Below are positions 1 to 6,578 of a DNA stretch of 11,731 nucleotides, piece by piece; positions within the stretch are counted from its first letter, which is position 1; the number at the start of each line of letters is the position of its first letter. The DNA is taken from the NCBI GenBank assembly GCA_002898915.1, contig BEHO01000012.1, forward strand, positions 1 through 11,731. The letters are read 5' to 3'. The notes under the pieces are model-generated. The model made no database searches and had not been told where the DNA came from. It worked only from the letters and a program-made list of their open reading frames with translations. This stretch comes from a bacterium HR12 (GTDB lineage: Bacteria > Actinomycetota > UBA4738 > HRBIN12). The position numbers were made by a program, and so were the translations under genes.

Positions 1-1316
1 CCGCCGGCTGCGATGTGGAGGGGGAGCTCGTGCGCTTCCCGCGCGGGCTCGCGCGGAGCATCGTGCGGGCGAGCGCCCCGCGCGAGTTCATCCAGCACGC
101 CCGCAACCCCGCGCGCTCCGTCCGGATCGGAGGGGAGGCGACGGTGCTGGCGCCCGCGTACGGCTCGCCGTTCGTCCGGGACCTCGACCGCGGCCGCCGC
201 TACGGGACGATCGAGGACTTCCGGAACTTCGTGAAGCTCGCCTACCTGAGCCCGTGGCTCCATCACTCCGGCGGGACCGTGTGCGAGCCGGTGGACCTGC
301 CGGTTAACAAGCGGCACTACGAGATGGTCTACGCCCACCTGCGGTACTCGGACAAGCCGTTCATGGGCTCGGTGACCCATCCCCGCCGGGCCGAGGACAC
401 GGTGGAGATGGCGAGGATCGTCTTCGGGGCGGAGGAGCTGGAGCGGAAGACGGTGATCCTCAGCCTCATCAACGCCAACTCCCCGCTGGTCTGGGACGCC
501 ACGATGCTCGGCGCGGCGCGCGTCTACGCGGAGGCGAACCAGGCGGTCATCATGACCCCCTTCATCCTCGCCGGCGCGATGTCGCCGGCCACGGTGGCCG
601 GGACCGCCGCCCAGACGCTCGCGGAGGCCCTCGCCGGCATGGCCTACGTCCAGCTCGTCCGCCCGGGGGCGCCCGTGGTGTTCGGCTCGTTCGCGTCCTC
701 GATGTCGATGCGGTCGGGCGCCCCGACCTTCGGGACGCCGGAGCCGGCCCTCGTCCTCTACACGCTCGCGGCGTGCGCCCGGCGGCTCGGGGTGCCGTTC
801 CGCTCGGGCGGCGCCCTCACCGCCTCGAAGATCCCCGACGCCCAGGCGGCCTACGAGTCGGCGAACACGCTCCAGCCCACGCTCCTCGCCGGGGTGAACT
901 TCGTGCTGCACGCGGCGGGATGGCTCGAGGGCGGTCTGACGATGGGCTACGAGAAGTTCGTGATGGACGTGGACCAGTGCGGGATGCTCCACGCCTTCGC
1001 CCGCGGCGTGGATCTCTCCGAGAACGGCCAGGCGCTCGAGGCCATCATCGAGAACGGTCCGGGCCAGCACTTCCTCGGCTCGGCGCACACGCTCGCCAAC
1101 TTCGAGACGGCCTTCTACCGGTCCACGATCGCCGACAACAACAGCGTGGAGCAGTGGGAGGCGGAGGGGTCGCTCGACGCGGCCCAGCGGGCCAACGCGA
1201 TCTGGAAGCGGATGCTCGCGGAGTACGAGCCGCCGCCGATGGACGAGGCGGTGGATGAGGAGCTCCGGGAGTGGATCGAGCGGAAGAAGGCGTCGTTCCC
1301 CGATGCGAACGAGTGA
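1..1316 (+). CDS. MttB-family (trimethylamine methyltransferase-like) protein, non-pyrrolysine, 5'-partial
   Basis: This is a corrinoid-dependent methyltransferase of the MttB superfamily. Members transfer a methyl group from a quaternary or tertiary amine to a corrinoid protein in the cytoplasm. The reading frame is open from base 3 (A-G-C-D-V-E-G-E-L-V-R-F-P-R-G-L), which matches an internal N-terminal stretch of the family. The GTG at 15 is therefore probably not the start, and the true start lies left of the window. Family-like motifs, numbered from the GTG, are LINANSPLVWD (151-161), TPFILAGAMSP (181-191), QLVRPGAPVVFGSF (213-226), SGAPTFGTPEPA (234-245), SKIPDAQAAYESA (271-283) and GWLEGGLTMGYEKFVMD (302-318). 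There is no in-frame TAG, so no pyrrolysine. It is thus closer to the MtgB (glycine betaine) type than to true MttB, and its substrate cannot be read from sequence. The stop overlaps the start of the MTHFR-like gene by 14 bp, implying translational coupling and a shared demethylation role. No corrinoid protein is visible in the window. Confidence 0.88.
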   Translation, partial: AGCDVEGELVRFPRGLARSIVRASAPREFIQHARNPARSVRIGGEATVLAPAYGSPFVRDLDRGRRYGTIEDFRNFVKLAYLSPWLHHSGGTVCEPVDLPVNKRHYEMVYAHLRYSDKPFMGSVTHPRRAEDTVEMARIVFGAEELERKTVILSLINANSPLVWDATMLGAARVYAEANQAVIMTPFILAGAMSPATVAGTAAQTLAEALAGMAYVQLVRPGAPVVFGSFASSMSMRSGAPTFGTPEPALVLYTLAACARRLGVPFRSGGALTASKIPDAQAAYESANTLQPTLLAGVNFVLHAAGWLEGGLTMGYEKFVMDVDQCGMLHAFARGVDLSENGQALEAIIENGPGQHFLGSAHTLANFETAFYRSTIADNNSVEQWEAEGSLDAAQRANAIWKRMLAEYEPPPMDEAVDEELREWIERKKASFPDANE

Positions 1317-2349
1317 GCCCCGCCCCCGGGCGCTCGAGGGCCTGAGCGCCGAGGAGCGCGCGGCCGTGCGCCGCGTCGTCGCGGCGGCGCGGTTCGAGCT
1401 GATCCCGCTGCCCTCGGCCCTCGAGCGCGCGGAGGAGCTCCCCCCGGGCGCGCCCGTGACCGTGACCGCCTCCCCCAGCCGAGGGATCGAGGCGACGCTG
1501 GAGCTGGCGGCGGAGCTCGCGGCGCGGGGCCATCCCGCGACCCCGCACCTGTCGGCCCGCCTGATCCGCGACGGCGCCCATCTCGCCGAGCTCCTCGCCC
1601 GCTGCCGCGAGGCGGGGCTCCGCGAGGCCTTCGTCGTGGGGGGCGACGGCGATCGGCCGGGCGGGTTCGCCGACGGGCTCGCGCTGCTCCGCGCGGTGCA
1701 CGAGCTCGGGAGCCCCTTCGAGCGGATCGGGGTGCCCGGCTACCCGGAGGGCCACCCCGGGATCCCGCCCGCGGCGCTCCGGACGGCGCTCCTCGCGAAG
1801 GCCCCGCTGGCCCACTGGGTCACCACCCAGATGTGCTTCGACCCGAACGCCCTCGCCGCCTGGATCGCGGACGTCCGGGCCGCCGGGGTCGGGCTCGAGG
1901 TGCACCTCGGCGTGCCGGGGGTCACGGACCTCGTCCGGCTCCTCTCGATCTCCGCGCGGATCGGCCTCGCCTCCTCCGCGCGCTACCTGCGGAAGAACCG
2001 GTCGCTCCTCGGTCGGATCGCCCGGGGGCGGTTCGGCCCCGACGGTCTGCTCGAGGCCCTCGCGGCGACGCTCGCCGATCCGAGGGCGGGGGTCGGCGCG
2101 CTCCACGTGTTCACCTTCAACCAGGTCGCCCCCACGATCGCGTGGCGCGCCCGCGTCCTTGGAGGCGCTCGAGGGCTGAGGTCCGGGGGCTCGCGTAGGG
2201 GAGCGCGCGCGGTGCCGGGCCCACCCGCGTCGCGCGCTCCGCAACGAGATGCGCATCTCGCCACATCGTGGTATCGTTCGGCCCCCCTCGAGGCGCGGCA
2301 TGGCCTCCGGGGAACCCGGTGGGGTTGGGGAGATGGAGGACGCGGGTAA
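1303..2349 (+). CDS. Methylenetetrahydrofolate reductase-like protein (MetF superfamily), probable 3' frameshift
   Basis: MetF-type TIM-barrel flavoenzymes interconvert methylene-THF and methyl-THF. Family features, numbered from the ATG at 1303, are FELIP with the acidic residue E32, PHLSARLIRD (81-90), the VVGGD loop (111-115), YPEGHP (147-152), TTQMCFD (174-180), GVPG (203-206) and the C-terminal strand HVFTFNQVAPTIAW (268-281). The ATG lies inside the end of the methyltransferase gene, with a GGAAGAAGG purine run 12 bases before it; an in-frame ATG at 1255 is less likely. As sequenced, the frame runs to TAA 2347-2349, adding about 60 arginine-rich residues unlike the family and overlapping the IclR gene. 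Removing one T at 2159-2160 gives ...RVLEALEG and a stop at 2177-2179, for 291 residues, the usual MetF length. The real gene probably ends there. Pairing with an MttB homologue suggests it oxidises or accepts methyl-THF formed by demethylation. The family call is secure; the direction of the reaction is inferred. Confidence 0.82.
   Translation: MRTSEPRPRALEGLSAEERAAVRRVVAAARFELIPLPSALERAEELPPGAPVTVTASPSRGIEATLELAAELAARGHPATPHLSARLIRDGAHLAELLARCREAGLREAFVVGGDGDRPGGFADGLALLRAVHELGSPFERIGVPGYPEGHPGIPPAALRTALLAKAPLAHWVTTQMCFDPNALAAWIADVRAAGVGLEVHLGVPGVTDLVRLLSISARIGLASSARYLRKNRSLLGRIARGRFGPDGLLEALAATLADPRAGVGALHVFTFNQVAPTIAWRARVLGGARGLRSGGSRRGARAVPGPPASRAPQRDAHLATSWYRSAPLEARHGLRGTRWGWGDGGRG
2158..2179 (+). 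other. Probable +1 frameshift site and ancestral stop of the MTHFR-like gene
   Basis: The sequence reads CGC GTC CTT GGA GGC; dropping one T (2159 or 2160) restores CGC GTC CTG GAG GCG CTC GAG GGC TGA, encoding RVLEALEG and then stop. The restored length fits the family, and the downstream DNA looks regulatory rather than coding. This could be a sequencing or assembly error, or a genuine recent insertion. If it is real, the C-terminal tail is replaced, but all recognisable MetF motifs lie before it. Confidence 0.6.
2200..2240 (+). terminator. Strong hairpin after the MTHFR-like gene, possible terminator without a T tract
   Basis: The left arm GGAGCGCGCG (2200-2209) is the exact reverse complement of the right arm CGCGCGCTCC (2231-2240), with a 21-base loop that itself contains the palindrome GGGCCC. 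It starts 20 bases after the inferred stop at 2179. No run of T follows, so it would be an imperfect intrinsic terminator or an mRNA-protecting stem. Its placement supports 2179 as the natural gene end. Confidence 0.45.
2245..2260. promoter_or_regulatory. Perfect 16-bp palindrome, candidate operator upstream of the IclR gene
   Basis: CGAGATGCGCATCTCG is a perfect palindrome 72 bases before the IclR start. It is followed at once by CCAC-ATC-GTGG (2261-2271) and a TANNNT hexamer, TATCGT (2272-2277), that could be a -10 box. IclR regulators often bind palindromes at their own promoters. Assigning this site to the adjacent IclR protein is inference, and no convincing -35 box was found. Confidence 0.4.
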
Positions 2350-3115
2350 CCTGCGGTCGGTACGGCGCGCGATCAGCGCGCTGGAGCACATCTCCGACGC
2401 CGGCGAGCTCGGCGTGACCGAGCTCGGTCGGCGGCTCGGGGTGCACAAGGCGACGGCCTCGCGTCTCGTCGCGGCCCTCGCCGAGCGTGGCCTGCTCGAG
2501 CGCGACCCCGTCACTGAGAAGTACCGCCTGGGGTTCGGCCTGATCCGGCTCGCGGGGGCGGCCATGGCGGAGCTGGAGATCGTCCGCGTCGCGCGCCCGC
2601 TCCTGGAGGAGCTGGCCGACCGCACCCGCGAGACGGTGAACCTCGGCGTGCTCTCCGGCGACTCCGTCGTGTACGTGGACCAGGTGAACGGGAGCCGGTC
2701 GGTCGTCTCCGTCAACTGGGTGGGGCGCCGCACCCCCCTGCACTGCACCTCGAACGGCAAGGTGCTCCTGGCATGGATGCCCCCGGCGAAGCGACGCCAG
2801 CACCTCGCGCACCTCGAGGCCTTCACGCCGCAGACGATCACCGACCCCGTCGCCCTCGCGGAGGAGCTGGAGCAGGTGCGTCGGCGGGGGTACGCCCAGA
2901 CCCTGGAGGAGCTGGAGGAGGGGTTGAACGCGGTCGCCGCGCCCGTCCGTCAGGCCGACGGCACGGTGACGGCGGCGCTCTCGGTGAGCGGCCCCGCGTT
3001 CCGGCTCCGTCCGATCGACCTGCCCCGGGTCGCCCGCCACGCGGTGGAGATCGCCGACGCGATCTCGCGTCGGCTCGGCTACGTCGAGCGACGCTCGGCA
3101 CTCGTAGGGAGGTGA
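2333..3115 (+). CDS. IclR-family transcriptional regulator
   Basis: A 260-residue DNA-binding regulator of usual IclR length. The N-terminal winged helix-turn-helix (about residues 5-68) contains LGVTELGRRLGVHKATASRLVAALAE-type helices and the wing RDPVTEKYRLGFG. The effector-binding domain (about 85-250) shows TVNLGVLSGDSVVYVDQV and the family motif TPLHCTSNGKVLLA (134-147), with C138 in the usual region. The ATG at 2333 gives the typical N-terminus MEDAGNLRSVRRA and is preceded by a G-rich stretch; in-frame ATGs at 2300 and 2249 are possible, but 2249 falls inside the 16-bp palindrome. It lies directly upstream of the PLP enzyme gene (3-bp gap, with that gene's ribosome site overlapping this stop codon), so the two are co-transcribed. 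It probably controls the PLP gene and perhaps the methyltransferase block; the ligand is unknown. Confidence 0.93.
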   Translation: MEDAGNLRSVRRAISALEHISDAGELGVTELGRRLGVHKATASRLVAALAERGLLERDPVTEKYRLGFGLIRLAGAAMAELEIVRVARPLLEELADRTRETVNLGVLSGDSVVYVDQVNGSRSVVSVNWVGRRTPLHCTSNGKVLLAWMPPAKRRQHLAHLEAFTPQTITDPVALAEELEQVRRRGYAQTLEELEEGLNAVAAPVRQADGTVTAALSVSGPAFRLRPIDLPRVARHAVEIADAISRRLGYVERRSALVGR

Positions 3116-3118
3116 GGG

Positions 3119-4183
3119 ATGATCGCGTGGGACCGTTACCGACGACCGGTCGCATCCTTGCTCGACGCCGTGGGGGCGACGCCGCTCGTACGGCTCGCGC
3201 GCATCGCCCCCGAGGTCGAGCTCTACGCGAAGGTCGAGTGGTACGGGCCCACCGGCTCCGTGAAGGACCGGATCTACCGGTTCATGCTGGAGCGCGCCGA
3301 GGAGCGCGGCGACCTCCGCCCCGGCATGACGGTGATGGAGTGCACGACCGGGAACGCCGGCATCGCCTGCGCCGCGGTGGCGGCGATCAAGGGGTACCCC
3401 TGCACGATCATCATGCCGGAGGGCATGGGCGAGGAGCGGAAGAAGCTGATCCGCGCCTACGGCGCCGAGCTGATCCTCACCCCCGGCGGAGAGTCCGACG
3501 TGGACCTCGCGCTGGCGAAGATGGAGGAGCTCCGGTCGGCCGACCCCGACCGCTACTTCGTGCCGGCCGAGTTCGAGAACCCCGACAACATCGAGGCCCA
3601 TCGGCTGACCACGGCGGCCGAGATCTGGGAGCAGATGGAGGGGCGGATCGACGCGGTGGTCGCGGCGCAGGGCACCGGGGGCTGGATCAGCGGCGTCGGG
3701 CGGTTCCTGCGCGAGCGCGGCGCGCCGACGCGCGTGTACACGGCGGAGCCCGCGGAGTGCGCGCTGATCTCCGCGCGGCGATGGGGGCCGCACGGGATCC
3801 CCGGGATCGGGGACGGCATCGTGCCGAAGAACCTCGACCTCGCGGTGATCGACGGGGTGGTGGCGGTGCCGACGGAGCGGGCCCGCGAGATGACGCGCCG
3901 CCTCGCTCACGAGGAGGGCATCTTCTGCGGGACGTCCTCCGGCTGCAACGTGGCCGCGGCCCTCGAGGTGGCCCGGGTCCATCCCGAGCTCCGGCGCATC
4001 GTCACCGTCATCGCCGACTCGGGCCAGCGGTACTTCTCCTCGGCGCTCTTCGGGGACGAGGTCGAGCGGGTCGAGATCCCCGAGCGGGAGCACGAGCTGG
4101 ACGAGCACACGGTCGCCATGCTCGACGCCCACGCCGACCGCCTCGAGGTGCTGTGGGTCGGTGAGCCGGACCTCGTCAACTGA
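3119..4183 (+). CDS. Cysteine synthase / cystathionine beta-synthase-fold PLP-dependent enzyme
   Basis: A 354-residue fold-type II PLP enzyme of the cysteine synthase family. The Schiff-base lysine is K49 in PTGSVKDR (44-51), the substrate/cofactor asparagine loop is TTGNAG (76-81), the phosphate-binding loop is GTGG (185-188), and GIGDGIVP (229-236), EGIFCGTSSGCN (266-277) and DSGQRY (300-305, with S301 near the pyridine nitrogen) complete the site. It has no C-terminal CBS regulatory domain. Classic O-acetylserine sulfhydrylases carry NPSGSVKDR and TSGNTG; here both loops differ (GPTGS, TTGNAG), so cysteine synthesis should not be assumed. Another beta-replacement or beta-elimination is possible. 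The strong GGGAGG site at 3107-3112, six bases before the ATG, overlaps the IclR stop codon. Linkage to IclR rather than to sulfur genes suggests a catabolic or inducible role. Confidence 0.85.
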   Translation: MIAWDRYRRPVASLLDAVGATPLVRLARIAPEVELYAKVEWYGPTGSVKDRIYRFMLERAEERGDLRPGMTVMECTTGNAGIACAAVAAIKGYPCTIIMPEGMGEERKKLIRAYGAELILTPGGESDVDLALAKMEELRSADPDRYFVPAEFENPDNIEAHRLTTAAEIWEQMEGRIDAVVAAQGTGGWISGVGRFLRERGAPTRVYTAEPAECALISARRWGPHGIPGIGDGIVPKNLDLAVIDGVVAVPTERAREMTRRLAHEEGIFCGTSSGCNVAAALEVARVHPELRRIVTVIADSGQRYFSSALFGDEVERVEIPEREHELDEHTVAMLDAHADRLEVLWVGEPDLVN

Positions 4184-4201
4184 GGGCGCGCCCCTGGAAG
4201 C

Positions 4202-4217
4202 CTGAACGGCGGTTCAG
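4202..4217. promoter_or_regulatory. TetR-type operator (site A) upstream of the acyl-CoA dehydrogenase gene
   Basis: CTGAAC-GGCG-GTTCAG has two perfect 6-bp arms around 4 bases. On one strand it matches 15 of 16 bases of the site at the tetR promoter (6579-6594). It lies 32 bases before the dehydrogenase ATG. A TANNNT hexamer, TATGCT (4226-4231), lies 18 bases after CTGAAC (4202-4207), a weak -35-like hexamer, so bound repressor would cover the promoter. It is very likely a binding site for the TetR protein encoded at 5910-6524. Confidence 0.7.
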
Positions 4218-4231
4218 CCTCCGGGTATGCT
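4202..4231 (+). promoter_or_regulatory. Possible promoter of the acyl-CoA dehydrogenase operon
   Basis: A -10-like TATGCT at 4226-4231 is spaced 18 bp from CTGAAC at 4202-4207, which matches TTGACA at only 3 of 6 positions. Transcription would start near 4238, leaving an 11-base leader that is almost wholly the GGAGG ribosome site (4238-4242). The match is modest; the coincidence with operator site A is the main support. Confidence 0.35.
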
Positions 4232-4248
4232 CCGCGCGGAGGTGGGGC

Positions 4249-5436
4249 ATGCGCGTCGTGGGCACGTACCCGATGACGGAGGAGGATCGCCGGATCCAGG
4301 AGGTCGCCCGGCGGTTCGTCGACGAAGAGCTGATCCCCTGGGAGGTCCACGCCGAGGAGCACGGCGGTCGGATCCCCGAGGAGGTGCGCGAGCGACATCG
4401 CCGCCGGGCAATGGAGCTCGGCCTGTACGCGATGAACATGCCCCGGGAGCTCGGTGGCGGCGGCTTCACGACCTTCCAACAGGTGCTCGTGTCCGAGCAG
4501 CTGGGGCGGGCGACGAACGCCCTCGGCTGGTGCGTCCACACGCCGCCCTCGTGGGCGCCCGAGGTCGTCACGCCGGAGCAGCTCGAACGGTGGATCATCC
4601 CCACGATCCGGGGCGAGCGGCACGAGTGCTACGCGATCACGGAGGAGGGGGCCGGGTCGGACGTGGACGCCATCGCCGCCACGGCGCGCCGGGAGGGGGA
4701 CGGCTACGTCCTGAACGGGACGAAGTGGCACGTGACCTCGTTCAACGTGGCCGACTACTGCTTCTTCCAGGCCAAGCTGGCGGACGGGCCCCACGCGGGC
4801 CAGCACGCGATGTTCTTCGTCGACAAGGACACCCCCGGGGTGCGGCTCGTGCGCGAACCCGCCTACTCCCACACCTTCCCCGACAGCCACGCCATCGTGG
4901 CCTTCGAGGACGTGCGCGTGCCGGCCTCGCACCGTATCGGCGAGGAGGGGGACGGCCTGACCTTCACGTACGCGTGGTTCCGCTACGAGCGGCTGATGAT
5001 CGCCGCGCGCTGCTGCGGCGCCGCCGAGCGCCTGATCGCGGAGGCCACGGCCTTCGCCAAGGAGCGGGTCCAGTTCGGCCGGCCGATCATCGAGCACGAG
5101 GCCGTGGCCCACATGCTCGCCGACTCGCTCACGGAGCTGTGGGCCGCCCGGCTCATGACGTACGAGCTGGCCAAGAACATCGATCGCGGGGTGGACGTGA
5201 AGGTCCAGCACGCGCGGTGCTCGATGGCCAAGCTCTACGCGAGCGAGATGGCGAACCGCGTGGCCGACCGGGCCGTCCAGATCTTCGGCGGACGGGGCTA
5301 CATGCGCGAGAACGTCGCCGAGCGCTTCTACCGTGAGCTGCGGGTGGACCGGATCTGGGAGGGCACCTCGGAGATCCAGCGGAACATCATCGCCGACCAG
5401 CTCGCCAAGCGCGGCGTCCGGACGCTGGCCGGCTGA
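4249..5436 (+). CDS. Acyl-CoA dehydrogenase family protein
   Basis: A 395-residue FAD enzyme of normal family length that introduces an alpha,beta double bond into an acyl-CoA and passes electrons to electron-transfer flavoprotein. The N-terminal helical domain (about 10-125) is followed by the flavin/substrate motif YAITEEGAGSDV (128-139) and the middle beta domain with NGTKWHVTS (156-164). The C-terminal helical domain has QFGRPI (275-280), QIFGGRGY (344-351) and WEGTSEIQRNIIA (370-382). E371 lies where short- and medium-chain enzymes have the catalytic glutamate, so it should be active. The ATG at 4249 sits six bases after GGAGG (4238-4242). The next gene follows 17 bp later with its own strong ribosome site, forming a two-gene unit preceded by TetR-type operator A. 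The chain length or branching of the substrate cannot be told from sequence. Confidence 0.95.
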   Translation: MRVVGTYPMTEEDRRIQEVARRFVDEELIPWEVHAEEHGGRIPEEVRERHRRRAMELGLYAMNMPRELGGGGFTTFQQVLVSEQLGRATNALGWCVHTPPSWAPEVVTPEQLERWIIPTIRGERHECYAITEEGAGSDVDAIAATARREGDGYVLNGTKWHVTSFNVADYCFFQAKLADGPHAGQHAMFFVDKDTPGVRLVREPAYSHTFPDSHAIVAFEDVRVPASHRIGEEGDGLTFTYAWFRYERLMIAARCCGAAERLIAEATAFAKERVQFGRPIIEHEAVAHMLADSLTELWAARLMTYELAKNIDRGVDVKVQHARCSMAKLYASEMANRVADRAVQIFGGRGYMRENVAERFYRELRVDRIWEGTSEIQRNIIADQLAKRGVRTLAG

Positions 5437-5453
5437 CCGACGGAGGAGGGGGG

Positions 5454-5903
5454 ATGACCGACAAGCGGACGCTGACGGAGCGGGAGCGCGACGCCTGGGC
5501 GGAGGTTCGGAGGCTCGTGGACGCCCTGCCGCCGGAGCGGCTCGAGGAGCCGACCGTGACGGCCGAGGGGTGGACGGTGAAGGACGTCCTCTGGCACATC
5601 GCCCACTGGTGGACCGACCTCGCCCGGATGCTGGACGAGATGCGCGAGGGCACCTTCGTGGAGCCCCCCGACGACGAGGAGGCCACGGACGCCGAGAACG
5701 CGCGGGTGCTCGAGGAGTCGCGCTCGATGTCCCTGGCCGACGTGGAGCAGGGGGTCGACGTGGCGCGGGCCCGCATGCTCGCGGCGTGGGACGCCCTGCC
5801 GGAGGTCGACGAGACGGCCGAGCGCTGGTTCCTGTGGGAGACGATCGAGCACTACGAGGAGCACCTGGCCGACCTGCGGCGCTTCGCCGAGCGCGGCGCC
5901 TGA
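5454..5903 (+). CDS. DinB-superfamily four-helix-bundle protein
   Basis: A 149-residue protein resembling the DinB / maleylpyruvate isomerase N-terminal / ClbS-DfsB superfamily. These are small metal-binding helical bundles, some of which act as thiol-dependent transferases or isomerases. The sequence shows the hallmark GWTVKDVLWHIAHWWTDL (39-56) with H48, and the C-terminal helix ETIEHYEEHLADLRRF (129-144) with H133 and H137; together these can form the usual three-histidine metal site. The start is set by GGAGGAGG (5442-5449), a few bases before ATG 5454. It is the second gene of the acyl-CoA dehydrogenase operon and converges on tetR with 6 bp between stops. No enzymatic role can be assigned; association with acyl-CoA metabolism or detoxification is inference from context. 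Confidence 0.82.
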   Translation: MTDKRTLTERERDAWAEVRRLVDALPPERLEEPTVTAEGWTVKDVLWHIAHWWTDLARMLDEMREGTFVEPPDDEEATDAENARVLEESRSMSLADVEQGVDVARARMLAAWDALPEVDETAERWFLWETIEHYEEHLADLRRFAERGA

Positions 5904-5909
5904 GCAGGC

Positions 5910-6524
5910 CTACAGCGCGAAGCCGAGCTCGTTCGCGGCCACCTCCATGCACGTGCGGTGCATGCGCTCCGGGGTGACCTGCGAGTCGTTCATCACGACC
6001 TGGATCGCGAGGCCGTCGATGAGGCACGCGAGGCGGAGGGCGAGCTCCTCGGCGGGGACCGTGGACGTGAACTCGCCGGAGGCCTGGCCGGCCCGGATGA
6101 TCTCGGCGATCTGGTTCCGCCACCGCTGGTCGAGGGCCTCGCGGTCCTTCGCCATCTCGGGGTCCCGCAGCGCGCGGACCCAGACCTCGACCCAGAGAGC
6201 CCACTCGTCGAGCCGTCCGTACTCGGGGAGGTACCCCGGGACCGAGAGGTCGATGAGCCGCCGCAGCTGTTCGCGGGCGGAGTCGATCCGGCGGATCTCG
6301 CGCGACATCCGCAGGTAGAACTGATCGTTCGCGTACGTGAGCGCCTCGGAGAGCAGGCGGTCCTTGGAGTCGAAGTAGTAGAGGATCAGCCCGGGGGAGA
6401 CCCCGGTCCGCTCCGCGATGTCCGCGATGCGCGTCTCGGCGAGACCGCGCTCGGTGATGACGCGCGCGGCCGCGTCCAGGATCTCCTGGTGCCGGTCCCG
6501 GGCCTTCGTCGCGGTGCCGCTCAC
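5910..6524 (-). CDS. TetR/AcrR-family transcriptional repressor
   Basis: A one-domain-pair repressor with an N-terminal helix-turn-helix (from the GTG at 6524: RHQEILDAAARVITERG at 11-27, then TRIADIAERTGVSP and GLILYYFDSKDRLL to about 58). Its C-terminal ligand domain somewhat resembles BetI-type proteins (LRLACLIDGLAIQVVMND region). Starting at GTG 6524 gives 204 residues and MSGTATKARDRHQE, a common N-terminus, with AGGAGG two bases upstream. An in-frame ATG at 6566 (218 residues, GGAGG one base upstream) is possible; both spacings are tight. The GTG start leaves operator sites B and C in or before the leader. Autoregulation is strongly suggested by site B at the predicted transcription start. 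Matching sites before the dehydrogenase gene and next to the divergent oxidoreductase indicate local control of both operons. The ligand is probably a CoA thioester or the free acid, which is inference. Confidence 0.92.
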   Translation of the reverse strand: MSGTATKARDRHQEILDAAARVITERGLAETRIADIAERTGVSPGLILYYFDSKDRLLSEALTYANDQFYLRMSREIRRIDSAREQLRRLIDLSVPGYLPEYGRLDEWALWVEVWVRALRDPEMAKDREALDQRWRNQIAEIIRAGQASGEFTSTVPAEELALRLACLIDGLAIQVVMNDSQVTPERMHRTCMEVAANELGFAL

Positions 6525-6534
6525 GTCCGTCCTC

Positions 6535-6550
6535 CTGAACGCCGTTCGAG
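6535..6550. promoter_or_regulatory. Degenerate TetR-type operator (site C) in the tetR leader
   Basis: CTGAACGCCGTTCGAG contains the perfect GAACG-C-CGTTC palindrome (6537-6547). It resembles sites A and B but has one base fewer between arms and a mismatch at the outer right arm. It overlaps the AGGAGG ribosome site used by the GTG start of tetR, so bound protein could also block elongation there. It is weaker than sites A and B. Confidence 0.45.
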
Positions 6551-6578
6551 ACGCCGCAGGACCCATGCCTCCGGCCCG

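Noticed and set aside
15..17. GTG at 15 as the start of the methyltransferase gene
   Set aside because: The frame is open to base 3, and the upstream residues (AGCD) continue the family-like sequence; the protein would otherwise lack its usual N-terminal 40-60 residues.
13..234. Small + strand frame starting at ATG 13
   Set aside because: It is a different frame inside the methyltransferase gene with Ser/Arg-rich low-complexity translation.
1..1316. True pyrrolysine-containing trimethylamine methyltransferase (MttB)
   Set aside because: There is no in-frame TAG in the visible gene, so it is a superfamily member only.
1045..2841. Long open frame on the - strand (598 residues)
   Set aside because: It is antisense to the MttB, MTHFR-like and IclR genes; its translation is low-complexity Arg/Pro/Ala-rich, as expected from high-GC shadow frames, with no domain.
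4184..4193. GGGCGCGCCC palindrome after the PLP enzyme stop as a terminator
   Set aside because: It is a 10-bp palindrome with no room for a stable loop and no T run; likely chance in very GC-rich DNA.
5890..5915. Bidirectional terminator between the DinB-fold gene and tetR
   Set aside because: The only repeat is GCCTG-AG-CAGGC (5898-5909), with a 2-base loop (or a 4-bp stem with 4-base loop) and no T tract; too weak to call.
3907..6204. Long open frame on the - strand (765 residues)
   Set aside because: It is antisense to the PLP enzyme, acyl-CoA dehydrogenase and DinB genes and overlaps the true tetR frame; it shows no recognisable motifs, only GC-driven lack of stops.
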